Positions 1 through 7,524 of a stretch of DNA of 18,158 nt are shown one piece after another (within the stretch, counting starts at the first letter, position 1; each line of letters begins with the position of its first letter). A program made the position numbers and the translations under genes. Location: the NCBI GenBank assembly GCA_029983705.1, contig JASBYZ010000024.1, forward strand, positions 1-18,158. The letters run 5' to 3'. A model generated the notes under the pieces. That model was not told where the DNA came from. It made no database searches and saw only the letters and a list, made by a program, of their open reading frames with translations. The DNA comes from Coriobacteriales bacterium (GTDB lineage: Bacteria; Actinomycetota; Coriobacteriia; Coriobacteriales; JAEZZM01).

Positions 1-2
1 AG

Positions 3-617
3 GCTGACCCTAAGCCAGATCCAAAACCTGATCCAGATCCTAAGCCTGTACCAGACCCTACTACCCCTTCTGTGACCCCAGAATACACTGGTTTTTATGA
101 CTACAACTCTGAGCTAGAGGCAGAGTACACTGGTTTTTATAGCAGCAAGAGCGATACTGTTTCTTATGAAGCAAAGGCACTAAAAGATATTCTTCTTGCA
201 GATGAGCCTGTTGAGACTTCAGACTGGTTTGAAGAGCTTGCAGCTGGTAGCACAGTTAGTGTAATTGAGATTAATCCAGCTACTGGTTATGCGCTTATTG
301 AGTGCGAAGGTTTATACGGATATGCTCCTATTGATGCCCTTGATTTTGATGAGTATGAAGTAGTTGAAACCGTCAGCGTTCCAAAGGATGCCCATCTTGG
401 TCTAGTTAAAACCAATGGCGCTAACTTGCTCTTAAGAAGCGAGGCAAACTACAGCTCAGATTATATCTACAAGATTCCTAACAAGAGCTTCATTATTGTT
501 AAGTCTGTTGATAAGAAAAGCGGATTTGCAAAGGTTGAATATAAGGGTAAAGAGGGCTACGTTGTAGCTAAGTGGCTCAAAGTTTTCCCAAAAGACGCTG
601 ATATTGTTTATATTTAA
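3..617 (+). CDS. SH3-domain cell-surface protein, C-terminal part (5' end outside window)
   Basis: The reading frame is open from the left edge, so the start lies upstream; the GTG at 72 is only an internal valine codon. The first 23 codons encode a Pro/Asp/Lys linker of PKPDP-type repeats, typical of wall- or membrane-anchored proteins. It is followed by two copies of EYTGFY (from about 81 and 126). A weak SH3-like segment lies around 225-345 and a clearer bacterial SH3 (SH3b) domain around 410-590, with GANLLLRSEANYSSDYIYKI and a closing GYVVAKWLK. SH3b domains usually bind peptidoglycan or peptides outside the cell, so an extracellular wall-associated role is inferred. The catalytic or anchoring part, if any, is not visible. 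It ends just before a shared terminator facing ddh. Confidence 0.75.
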   Translation, partial: ADPKPDPKPDPDPKPVPDPTTPSVTPEYTGFYDYNSELEAEYTGFYSSKSDTVSYEAKALKDILLADEPVETSDWFEELAAGSTVSVIEINPATGYALIECEGLYGYAPIDALDFDEYEVVETVSVPKDAHLGLVKTNGANLLLRSEANYSSDYIYKIPNKSFIIVKSVDKKSGFAKVEYKGKEGYVVAKWLKVFPKDADIVYI

Positions 618-650
618 GCTGTAAAGCTTAGACATCACTCCTTAATCTAA

Positions 651-690
651 GAAGGCCGCCTGAACATGCATCGGGCGGCCTTCGAGTTTA
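651..690. terminator. Bidirectional terminator between SH3 protein and ddh
   Basis: A GC-rich stem AAGGCCGCC (652-660) pairs with GGCGGCCTT (674-682), with outer G651-C683 and a loop at about 663-671. A weak T-rich run follows on the plus side. It lies between two convergent genes, so it probably serves both. Confidence 0.8.
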
Positions 691-707
691 TCTTTAATGC
701 TTAAATT

Positions 708-1601
708 TTATACAAGGTGCTTGATAAGCTCGTCCTTATCGCCCTCAAGTAAGTTGATAACAGGTACTTCAATTAAGGTATATGCACCAGGCTGCATACG
801 CATGGCAGCGCGTGCACTTGCTACTAAGACCTGACCGGTAAGAGCTGGGTTGTTAATCTTCATGTCAAACTCAAGAAGTTGATTTTGGGTAGAGCCCACT
901 CCACCTTTGCGCACCAAGTTTACGCCGTGGCCCATATCAATATAGTCTTCAACGTTTTCAACAAAGATAACGTGGCTCTCATCGTTAACAAAGTAATCAT
1001 CAGATAGGATAGCCTTTTCAACCCTCTCTTTATTTGCGCCCTCTTCAAGCTCTACGTATACCATTCTGCGGTGAACTCCGGTACCAAGAGGTATGGTCAT
1101 AGAAATTGCATTCTTAACTCCCTCTTTACTTTTTACAGCAACCGTATGTCCCATTGACATACCTGGTCCAAAGTTTGTATATGAGATTCCGCGAGGGGCA
1201 AGTGCTTGCATAAGTGCGCGAACAATAGAGTCAGAGCCTGGATCCCATCCTGCAGAGTGAATTGAGCATACATTGTGCTCCTGGGCTATAGGCTCGCAAG
1301 ATTTTTTGAGCTCTAAAATGTTGCCGTGAATATCATATGAGTCTACTGTGCTAAAGCCTTGAGCAAGAAGTTCTTGAGCAGCCTCAGGGATTGAGCGAGT
1401 TGGGAGCGCTAAGATAACTACATCTGGCTTGCTTGCTAAATCATGTACGTCGCTTACAACCTGTATGTCGTCATATGCCTTAGGAAGAGCTTTTGCCTCT
1501 CGTCTAATAACACCAACAAGTTCAATGTCTTTAGCAGCTAAAGCAGCATCAATAGCTGATTTACCAACATTGCCAAAGCCCATTACTGCAACTTTAATCA
1601 T
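708..1601 (-). CDS. ddh: meso-diaminopimelate D-dehydrogenase
   Basis: The enzyme converts tetrahydrodipicolinate, ammonia and NADPH into meso-2,6-diaminopimelate in one step, a shortcut in lysine and peptidoglycan-precursor synthesis in the cytoplasm. The 297-residue product starts MIKVAVMGFGNVG, with the dinucleotide-binding Gly motif at residues 8-13. It carries the family signatures WDPGSDS, GPGMSMGHTVA and ALTGQVLVASARAAMR. It is slightly shorter than corynebacterial Ddh, which is about 320 residues. I chose the ATG at 1601 because TTAGGAGA (1606-1613) sits 4-5 bases upstream; an in-frame ATG at 1616 has no such site and would add five residues. lysA, encoding the next enzyme, lies 2.2 kb away on the other strand, which supports the assignment. 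Sequence identity to the family looks strong. Confidence 0.93.
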   Translation of the reverse strand: MIKVAVMGFGNVGKSAIDAALAAKDIELVGVIRREAKALPKAYDDIQVVSDVHDLASKPDVVILALPTRSIPEAAQELLAQGFSTVDSYDIHGNILELKKSCEPIAQEHNVCSIHSAGWDPGSDSIVRALMQALAPRGISYTNFGPGMSMGHTVAVKSKEGVKNAISMTIPLGTGVHRRMVYVELEEGANKERVEKAILSDDYFVNDESHVIFVENVEDYIDMGHGVNLVRKGGVGSTQNQLLEFDMKINNPALTGQVLVASARAAMRMQPGAYTLIEVPVINLLEGDKDELIKHLV

Positions 1602-1667
1602 AGATTCTCCTAACATGATTTAGATTTATGATTTAAACATTTTTCCCTAAATACAGCCGTTTGAGAG

Positions 1668-1685
1668 TGTAAACATAAATTTACA
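1668..1685. promoter_or_regulatory. Inverted repeat upstream of ddh, possible operator
   Basis: TGTAAA (1668-1673) and TTTACA (1680-1685) form a 6-bp inverted repeat with a 6-base spacer in the ddh upstream region. Two direct CCGTTT copies (near 1658 and 1694) flank it. A regulator site is possible, but short AT-rich repeats arise by chance. Confidence 0.25.
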
Positions 1686-1760
1686 TGAGTAATCCGTTTA
1701 AAGGTAATAAAATAGCTAAGAGTGGACGGAAAAAATATTTTTTGTTGAAGTTGTGAGTAT

Positions 1761-1790
1761 TTGCACAAAGCATATGTAAGCTGGTAATAT
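1761..1790 (+). promoter_or_regulatory. Candidate promoter of tRNA-Gln
   Basis: TAATAT (1785-1790) is preceded by TG one base upstream, giving an extended -10 element. TTGCAC (1761-1766) lies 18 bases upstream as a weak -35. Transcription would start about 34 bases before the tRNA. The match is moderate. Confidence 0.4.
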
Positions 1791-1830
1791 ACACTATGCT
1801 TTTAAAGGCAAAAACTTTGCCTCACAATAC

Positions 1831-1904
1831 TGGGCTATCGTCTAATGGCAGGACCCGGGTTTTTGGTACCCGTTGTCAAGGTTCGAATCCTTGTAGCCCA
1901 GCCA
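1831..1904 (+). tRNA. tRNA-Gln (anticodon UUG)
   Basis: The acceptor stem TGGGCTA pairs with TAGCCCA, and G plus an encoded CCA follow at 1901-1904. The anticodon stem is CGGGT (1856-1860) with ACCCG (1868-1872); its loop TTTTGGT has TTG at 1863-1865. The T arm is CAAGG-TTCGAAT-CCTTG. It is the first element of a plus-strand block leading into argS and lysA. Confidence 0.96.
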
Positions 1905-1915
1905 CACAACTTATA

Positions 1916-1950
1916 AAAGCCGTGCATAAAGCGCGGCTTTATGTATTTTA
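1916..1950 (+). terminator. Terminator or attenuator between tRNA-Gln and argS
   Basis: AAAGCCGTGC (1916-1925) pairs with GCGCGGCTTT (1931-1940), with one G-U pair and loop ATAAA, followed by ATGTATTTTA. It lies 11 bases after the tRNA and 48 bases before the argS start. Either it ends the tRNA transcript or it meters read-through into argS; no separate strong argS promoter is obvious in the short gap. Confidence 0.6.
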
Positions 1951-1987
1951 TGGCCATATACGTTTTAATACTCAAGAGGATGTAGGC

Positions 1988-3811
1988 ATGCGCGAGCGTA
2001 TTGAAGCATTAATTATTGAGGCAGTTAAGTCTGCCCAACAATCAGGAAGCTTGCCTGAAGGGGAGCTTTTGGATGCTGGTTTAGAAAAACCTCAGGATGT
2101 ATCTAATGGAGACTTTAGCTCAACTGTAGCGCTTAAGAGCGCCAAGCTTTTTAAGAAGGCTCCTCGACAAATTGCAGAGGCTATTCTTGCAGAAATCCCT
2201 TCAGACGACGCTATACAAAAGGTAGAGATAGCCGGTCCTGGTTTTATCAACTTCTATCTCTCTCATGATTCTAAGAGCAAAATATTTACTGAGGTACGTG
2301 AGCACGGACTTGACTTTGCTCGCTCAAACTACGGTAACAATCAAAAAGTTCAGATTGAATATGTGTCAGCAAACCCTGTGGGCCCTATGCATGTAGGCCA
2401 CGGTAGATGGGCTGCTCTTGGTGACTCATTAGCCAACGTTTTTGATTATGTGGGCTATGATGTGCAGCGCGAGTTCTACATCAATGATGCAGGCTCTCAA
2501 ATGGACACCTTTGGTAAATCAATTGAGCTTAGATACCTGCAACTTCATGAACTTGTTTCTCAAGGCAAAAGCTTAGAAGAGGCAGCTCAAGAGCTTGAAG
2601 AAGACCGCGTACGCTTTGCTGAGGGCGAGGGAAATCACCCTTATCACGATGACTTTGTTTCCCGCGCAGGTGAAAACGCTTACGGCGGCGACTACATCAT
2701 CACGCTTGCCCAGGAGTTTTATGAGGAAGTAGGAGAGACCAAGGTTGAGCTTGACCATCAAGAGCGCCTTGAGTTTTTTAGAGAAGAGGGCTATCAAAAG
2801 ATGCTTTCTTCAATCAAGCAAACCCTTCAAGATGCTCGCGCTCATTTTGACTGCTTTTTCTCAGAGCGAAGCCTGCACACTCCAGATGAGTCTGGCAAGA
2901 CTCCAGTTGAAAAGGCAATTGAGAGACTTAGAGAAATTGGTGACCTTGAAGAAAAAGACGGCGCACTTTACTTTTTGAGTACTAAGTTTGGTGACGATAA
3001 GGACCGTGTGCTTGTTAAAAGTGACGGAAGCTATACCTATTTTGCTTCTGACGTGGCCTATCACAAAAATAAGTTTGAGCGCGGTTTTGAGCGCGTAATT
3101 GATATTTGGGGTGCAGATCACCACGGCTATATCAAGCGCGTGGATGCAGCTTGTGAAAGCTTTGGCTATAAGGGGCAGTTTGAAGTGCTCTTAGGACAGC
3201 TGGTAAACCTTCTTCGTGACGGCAATCCGGTTCGCATGTCAAAGCGCAAGGGTACCATGTATAGTGTAGATGAGCTCTTAGAAGAGGTAGGTGTGGATGC
3301 TACCCGCTATAACCTCCTCTCACGTTCATCTGATCAAGAAATTGATTTTGATATTGAGTTAGCTAAAAAGCAATCATCAGAAAATCCGGTGTACTACGTA
3401 CAGTATGCTCACGCACGTATTTGTTCAATCTTAAGACGTGCAGCACAAGATGAGCTTGATGATTATACGCCACCTACAAGTAATGAAGAGATGAGTAAGC
3501 TTGCGCTTAGACTTGTTTCTTTAGATCAAGACCTCAGAGCTCTTACCGATGAATCTGAGGTAGAGCTTATGAGAAAGCTTGCCTCACTTAAAGAGTTTTT
3601 AGAGTCTGCAGCACGCGATAGAGCTCCGTTTAGACTTACTCACTTTGCACAAGATTTAGCATCGGCATATCACCAGTTCTACCAGCGCTGCCAGGTAATT
3701 ACTGAGGATAAAGAGCTTACTCAGGCTCGCCTTGCACTGTGTGACTCAGTAAGAATTTGTCTTGAACTTGTGCTGAAACTTATAGGCGTAAGCGCGCCAC
3801 TTGAAATGTAA
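1988..3811 (+). CDS. argS: Arginyl-tRNA synthetase (class I)
   Basis: The enzyme attaches arginine to tRNA-Arg using ATP in the cytoplasm. The product has 607 residues, near the usual 550-600 for bacterial ArgS. An N-terminal additional domain (about 1-115) precedes the class I catalytic core. The HIGH-type signature is HVGH (135-138) in SANPVGPMHVGHGR. The KMSKS-type signature is MSKRK at 417-421. An all-helical DALR-type anticodon-binding domain covers about 470-607. The frame stays open upstream through the tRNA, but the ATG at 1988 is preceded by AGAGGA (1976-1981 region) at a normal distance and matches the ArgS N-terminus; an earlier start at 1796 would translate through tRNA-Gln. lysA follows after 24 bases, so the two probably form an operon, as in Corynebacterium. 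Confidence 0.96.
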   Translation: MRERIEALIIEAVKSAQQSGSLPEGELLDAGLEKPQDVSNGDFSSTVALKSAKLFKKAPRQIAEAILAEIPSDDAIQKVEIAGPGFINFYLSHDSKSKIFTEVREHGLDFARSNYGNNQKVQIEYVSANPVGPMHVGHGRWAALGDSLANVFDYVGYDVQREFYINDAGSQMDTFGKSIELRYLQLHELVSQGKSLEEAAQELEEDRVRFAEGEGNHPYHDDFVSRAGENAYGGDYIITLAQEFYEEVGETKVELDHQERLEFFREEGYQKMLSSIKQTLQDARAHFDCFFSERSLHTPDESGKTPVEKAIERLREIGDLEEKDGALYFLSTKFGDDKDRVLVKSDGSYTYFASDVAYHKNKFERGFERVIDIWGADHHGYIKRVDAACESFGYKGQFEVLLGQLVNLLRDGNPVRMSKRKGTMYSVDELLEEVGVDATRYNLLSRSSDQEIDFDIELAKKQSSENPVYYVQYAHARICSILRRAAQDELDDYTPPTSNEEMSKLALRLVSLDQDLRALTDESEVELMRKLASLKEFLESAARDRAPFRLTHFAQDLASAYHQFYQRCQVITEDKELTQARLALCDSVRICLELVLKLIGVSAPLEM

Positions 3812-3835
3812 TTAGATACAGGAGAGTAAAGATCC

Positions 3836-5191
3836 ATGTCACTTAGAGCAAGTAATCCAGCACTTCGTGCTGATAACTCTACCTTAGAAGATTTAGCGCT
3901 AGTAATGCCTAAAAACTGCGAAAGCAAAGAGGGCACACTACATCTTGCTGGCGTGGACCTTTTTAAACTCGCAAAAGAACTTGGAACAGCTTTATATGTC
4001 TACGATGAAGACATGATAGAGTCCAATATTTTGCGCTATAAGCAGGGACTTGAAAGCAAGCTTCCTTCTGCTCAGGTGTGCTATGCCTCAAAAGCATTTA
4101 TATGCAAGGACTTGCTTAAAATGCTTGCTCGCCATGGACTTTATTTGGATGTATGTGGTGGGGCTGAGATTTATATGGCACAGCTCACCGGCTTTCCAAC
4201 AGAAAACTTAGTCTTTCACGGTAACAATAAAACCCCTCAAGAAATTAGAGAGGCAATTGATGCTGGGGTAGGAAAGTTTGTAGTTGACACTAAAGAAGAG
4301 CTTGACCGTATTTCTGAGGCAGCGTATGAGATGGGGGTTAACCAGAAGGTATTGCTGCGCATCACCCCAGGAATCGTTGCAGATACCCACTCATTTATTC
4401 AAACAGGTTCTGAAGACTCAAAGTTTGGCTTTACCATAGCTCACGACACCGCCAAAGATGCGGTGGCTCATGCGCTTTCACTTCCTCACCTAAAGCTCAT
4501 GGGTTTTCACATGCATATTGGTTCTCAAATCTTTAATCTTGAGGGTTATAGCCAGGCAATTTCTGTCATGGTTGACTTTATCAAAGACATCTACGAGCAA
4601 ATGGATTACCTCCCAGAAGAGTTTGATGTGGGAGGCGGTTTAGGTATTGCATATACCGTGCACGACAAGCCAACAAGCATCGAACAGTTTTGTGATTATA
4701 TTGGCGATGAACTCCTTAAAGGCTTTAATGAAGCTGGACTTGAGCTTCCAAAAATTTACATTGAGCCAGGTAGATCAATCATTGGTAATGCGGGCATCAC
4801 CTTATACTCTGTAGGCTCAGTAAAAGAGATTCCGGGAGTAAGAACCTACGTAAATGTGGATGGTGGAATGTCTGATAACATCCGCACGGCCTTATACGGA
4901 GCAGAATACGAGGGAGTAATCGTAAACAAGGCCGATGAGCTACGAAGTGAACTTGTGACTGTTGCAGGTAAGCACTGTGAATCTGGAGATGTTCTTATTG
5001 TTGATGGCTCACTTCAAGAGGCTGAAGTTGGAGACGTGCTCGCAATTTTTGCAACGGGAGCATACTGTGAGTCAATGTCTTCAAACTACAACATGCAAAC
5101 CCGTCCTGCAGTGGTGTTTGTACGAGTCGGCTCATACCATACGGTAAAGCGCAGAGAGACATATAAGGACCTTCTCGCCCGCGAACTTTAG
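3836..5191 (+). CDS. lysA: Diaminopimelate decarboxylase
   Basis: The enzyme removes CO2 from meso-diaminopimelate to give L-lysine and depends on pyridoxal phosphate (fold-type III, alanine-racemase-like barrel). The 451-residue product has the PLP-binding lysine K86 in CYASKAF. The phosphate-binding GGGLG lies near residue 265, EPGRS at 310-314, the active-site CESGD at 381-385, and YNMQTRP near the C-terminus. AGGAGA precedes the ATG by about 10 bases. The gene lies 24 bases downstream of argS, and ddh, which makes its substrate, is close by on the other strand. No lysine riboswitch or leader peptide was found, so control, if any, probably acts upstream of argS. Confidence 0.95.
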   Translation: MSLRASNPALRADNSTLEDLALVMPKNCESKEGTLHLAGVDLFKLAKELGTALYVYDEDMIESNILRYKQGLESKLPSAQVCYASKAFICKDLLKMLARHGLYLDVCGGAEIYMAQLTGFPTENLVFHGNNKTPQEIREAIDAGVGKFVVDTKEELDRISEAAYEMGVNQKVLLRITPGIVADTHSFIQTGSEDSKFGFTIAHDTAKDAVAHALSLPHLKLMGFHMHIGSQIFNLEGYSQAISVMVDFIKDIYEQMDYLPEEFDVGGGLGIAYTVHDKPTSIEQFCDYIGDELLKGFNEAGLELPKIYIEPGRSIIGNAGITLYSVGSVKEIPGVRTYVNVDGGMSDNIRTALYGAEYEGVIVNKADELRSELVTVAGKHCESGDVLIVDGSLQEAEVGDVLAIFATGAYCESMSSNYNMQTRPAVVFVRVGSYHTVKRRETYKDLLAREL

Positions 5192-5210
5192 TTAAAAATT
5201 TAAGAATTGA

Positions 5211-5243
5211 TTGATTATATGCTTAATATACATTGATTATGTG
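5211..5243 (+). repeat. Direct repeat TTGATTATATG / TTGATTATGTG
   Basis: Copies at 5211-5221 and 5233-5243 match at 10 of 11 bases and are spaced 22 bases start to start, about two helical turns. They lie upstream of the LuxR-type gene and could be regulator sites. Confidence 0.4.
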
Positions 5244-5270
5244 TAAGGCTTATTTTAGCTAAATCAGTCA

Positions 5271-5297
5271 TCCTGATAATTAAAGAAATTATCAGGA
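5271..5297 (+). promoter_or_regulatory. 11-bp hairpin covering the Shine-Dalgarno of the LuxR-type gene
   Basis: TCCTGATAATT (5271-5281) and AATTATCAGGA (5287-5297) pair perfectly around the loop AAAGA. The AGGAGG ribosome binding site (5294-5299) starts inside the 3' arm, so folding would hide part of it. No T-run follows, so this is not a terminator for lysA. It may act as a translational switch in RNA or as a dyad operator in DNA. Confidence 0.6.
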
Positions 5298-5304
5298 GGC
5301 TTTG

Positions 5305-5970
5305 GTGGAACTCATCCCGGTCAATATCATAGAGTCTGATACGCTCACGCGTGATGCCTTGATGTTGTATTTATCAAAGTCACCCCAGTTCAGAATATTA
5401 TTTTCAGGTCCATTTTCTGAGTATCTTTCGGCTAAAAGCGGTAAGGCAAAAATAAATATTCTTGGCGAGCACCCACAAGAGGATGTAATAAGTCAGGTTG
5501 AGCGCCTTCAAAGAGAGGCTGACACTCAAATTATCGTACTTAGCCAAGGCTTAAGAGTAGAGCAGGTGCTTGAACTTTTAGAATACAAACAGGTTCGCGG
5601 TATCCTTTATAAAAGTGAGATTAACAGAGATATTGGAAGCGCTGTACTATACGCTGAGCTTGGATCGACTATTTTTACCAAAAGTGTGGCAGAACTTATC
5701 CTATCCCACCAAAAGAGCCCGCAGATTTATCGCCCGCAAATAATACAGTCAGAGCTTGCTATAGATTTAAATAAAGATACTGACCTTACCCTCTTTTTAT
5801 TTGCTGTTCTTGGCCTTTCTAAAGAAGAAATAGCTGATGAGCTCTGTATTTCCTTAAACACCGTTTCTTCTCGTGTGAGGGCAAGCTATCTTAAACTTGG
5901 GGTATCAAATCGTCATGATGCCTTTGAGGCACTCACAAAATCCAAGCTAGAGTATTTGAAAACTAAGTAA
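5305..5970 (+). CDS. LuxR-family regulator with degenerate receiver domain
   Basis: The product, 221 residues from GTG, has a receiver-like N-terminal domain (about 1-125) and a LuxR/NarL-type helix-turn-helix (about 155-215) in LGLSKEEIADELCISLNTVS. The receiver region keeps the overall pattern (VNIIESD, IIVLS, RGILYKSE) but the usual phosphoacceptor aspartate is replaced in the INILGEH segment, so control by phosphorylation is doubtful. GTG at 5305 is preferred because AGGAGG ends 5 bases before it; a TTG at 5302 lies only 2 bases away. The gene follows lysA by 113 bases, behind a hairpin and direct repeats, so it is probably transcribed on its own. No partner kinase is adjacent. Targets are unknown. 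Confidence 0.8.
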   Translation: MELIPVNIIESDTLTRDALMLYLSKSPQFRILFSGPFSEYLSAKSGKAKINILGEHPQEDVISQVERLQREADTQIIVLSQGLRVEQVLELLEYKQVRGILYKSEINRDIGSAVLYAELGSTIFTKSVAELILSHQKSPQIYRPQIIQSELAIDLNKDTDLTLFLFAVLGLSKEEIADELCISLNTVSSRVRASYLKLGVSNRHDAFEALTKSKLEYLKTK

Positions 5971-6070
5971 CATTTAGTTACGGTTTATTTACAATCTAAG
6001 ATATCTGCAAGAATTTAAGGCTTCGCATATTATCATATATTTTACTAACCCTTATGTAGAAAGGAACTGT

Positions 6071-7213
6071 ATGGATAATAAGCACGAGGATCAGTTTGGC
6101 CAAAACTCACCTGAGAATCAGCCAAACCAACATCAGAGTGCTCCACAACCTTATCTTAATCCTAACTACCAACAAGCTCAGAACGGTCAGCCTAATGTTC
6201 AACCTATTAACATTCAGCTGCCTCAGCAAAAGAGTTCAAAGGCACCTTGGATTATTTTAGGTATCATTGCACTTTTAATTGTATTAGCTATGGGTTCATG
6301 TGTAGCAGCACCATTTATGCTCATGAAGTCTGCAGCTGATTCACTTGGTTCTATGGACTTAAGTTCATATGAGGATATCGGCATTGTTCAAGAAAACTCA
6401 ATTGCTGTATTTGACATGACTGCTGCAATTTCAGGTAACAGCGGCACCACTCCAACAGATATGTATAAGACCTTAAAGCGTCTTGAAGATAACGATAATA
6501 TCAAGGCTGTTGTAGTGCGTGTAAACTGCCCAGGTGGTACTGTAGCTGCTTCAGAAGAGATTGCTCAATATATTAAAGACTTTAAAAAGCCAATCCTCTT
6601 CCACGTATCTGATATGTGCGCATCAGGAGCTTACTGGTCAGCATCTCAGTCTGATCACATCATGGCTATGTCAACTTCAGAAGTAGGTTCAATTGGTGTA
6701 ATCATGCAAACCATGAACATCCAAGGTCTCTTAGAAAAACTTGGTATCGAGATGGGTTCTATTAAGTCTGCAGAATCAAAGGATGCAGGAGCTATGTATA
6801 GATCTCTTACCGATGAAGAGAAGGCAGAGCTTCAAAAAGATATCTTAGCAATTAACGATAAGTTCATTGATGCTGTTGCTGAAGGAAGAGGTATGGATAG
6901 AGCTAAGGTTGCAGAGCTTGCAACTGGTCAAACCTATTCAGGTGACCTTGCTCTAGAGTATGGCATGATTGACTCACTTGGTACCTTTAAGGATGCTGTT
7001 AACAAGGCTGCAGAACTTGCTGGTATTGATCCTGAAGATGCTCATGTGTATGAGACTAATCTCTACAGCGATCCATTTGGTCTTGGCTCATTATTTGCTA
7101 AGTCATCTGAAAACCAAGAGCTCAACAAACTTACTCAACTTGCTATCACCAAGCTTGGCGGATCTGATTTTCAAGCTAAAAATGATGCAGAACCTGTAGA
7201 AGCTCGAAATTAG
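6071..7213 (+). CDS. sppA: Signal peptide peptidase SppA (peptidase S49)
   Basis: This is a membrane-anchored serine protease that degrades leftover signal peptides or membrane-associated proteins, with its active site outside the membrane. The 380-residue product begins with a Gln/Asn/Pro-rich cytoplasmic tail of about 55 residues. One transmembrane helix follows (about 60-77), then the S49 domain. The Ser/Lys dyad is inferred as S185 in MCASGAYWS and K237 in SAESKDAG. Their 52-residue spacing agrees with my recollection of the Bacillus SppA dyad. The size fits the short single-domain form rather than the duplicated 600-residue E. coli form. AAAGGA precedes the ATG. A clear terminator lies 56 bases after the stop, so the gene is probably monocistronic. 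The long Q/N-rich tail is unusual for the family. Confidence 0.92.
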   Translation: MDNKHEDQFGQNSPENQPNQHQSAPQPYLNPNYQQAQNGQPNVQPINIQLPQQKSSKAPWIILGIIALLIVLAMGSCVAAPFMLMKSAADSLGSMDLSSYEDIGIVQENSIAVFDMTAAISGNSGTTPTDMYKTLKRLEDNDNIKAVVVRVNCPGGTVAASEEIAQYIKDFKKPILFHVSDMCASGAYWSASQSDHIMAMSTSEVGSIGVIMQTMNIQGLLEKLGIEMGSIKSAESKDAGAMYRSLTDEEKAELQKDILAINDKFIDAVAEGRGMDRAKVAELATGQTYSGDLALEYGMIDSLGTFKDAVNKAAELAGIDPEDAHVYETNLYSDPFGLGSLFAKSSENQELNKLTQLAITKLGGSDFQAKNDAEPVEARN

Positions 7214-7268
7214 TAGTAGACTAAGTTAATCATTATTTACTATATTTATATTGATGCAAAATTTTTTG

Positions 7269-7300
7269 CTAGCTCCTCGTAATGAGGAGCTGGTTTTTAT
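7269..7300 (+). terminator. Rho-independent terminator of sppA
   Basis: AGCTCCTC (7271-7278) pairs with GAGGAGCT (7284-7291), with extra outer pairs to 7269/7293 and loop GTAAT. TTTTTATTT follows directly. Confidence 0.9.
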
Positions 7301-7309
7301 TTATGTATA

Positions 7310-7339
7310 TTCACAGGAGTCTATATAGAAGTATATAAT
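7310..7339 (+). promoter_or_regulatory. Candidate promoter P1 upstream of the MarR gene
   Basis: TTCACA (7310-7315) and a perfect TATAAT (7334-7339) are separated by 18 bases. Transcription from here would give a leader of about 180 bases with no gene in it. The rest of the 7214-7524 gap is AT-rich sequence with no convincing ORF. Confidence 0.45.
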
Positions 7340-7461
7340 ATGACGACTGGTAAATATAAATTTAATTTACGTATTATTAAACTTATGTGAATTATTAATT
7401 GATGTCTTTGTAATTTTTTATGATTAAAGAGTTTTTGATTATAATTAGACATAGTTTTTAA

Positions 7462-7501
7462 TACTAGCTTAGGTACTAGCTGTAATGGTATACACTATTA
7501 C
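7462..7501 (+). promoter_or_regulatory. Candidate MarR operator and proximal promoter
   Basis: An imperfect 20-base palindrome, GTAATGGTATACACTATTAC (7482-7501), lies 24 bases before the MarR gene. It contains TATACA (7489-7494) with a TG extension, which could be a -10 element. A direct repeat TACTAGCT (7462-7469 and 7474-7481) precedes it. A palindrome over a promoter next to a MarR gene is the usual autoregulation layout; actual binding is inferred. Confidence 0.5.
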
Positions 7502-7524
7502 CCTTAGAAAACGGAGAAAAGAGA

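Noticed and set aside
1796..1987. Longer argS starting at 1796
   Set aside because: This extension would translate through tRNA-Gln and its hairpin; the ATG at 1988 has a ribosome site and fits the family N-terminus.
5271..5297. Terminator for lysA
   Set aside because: The stem is AT-rich and has no T-run after it; instead it runs into the next gene's ribosome site.
5302..5304. TTG start for the LuxR-type gene
   Set aside because: It lies only two bases after AGGAGG; GTG at 5305 has workable spacing.
7340..7390. Short ORF after the 7310-7339 promoter
   Set aside because: Sixteen codons with a poorly spaced ribosome site and AT-driven composition; most likely chance.
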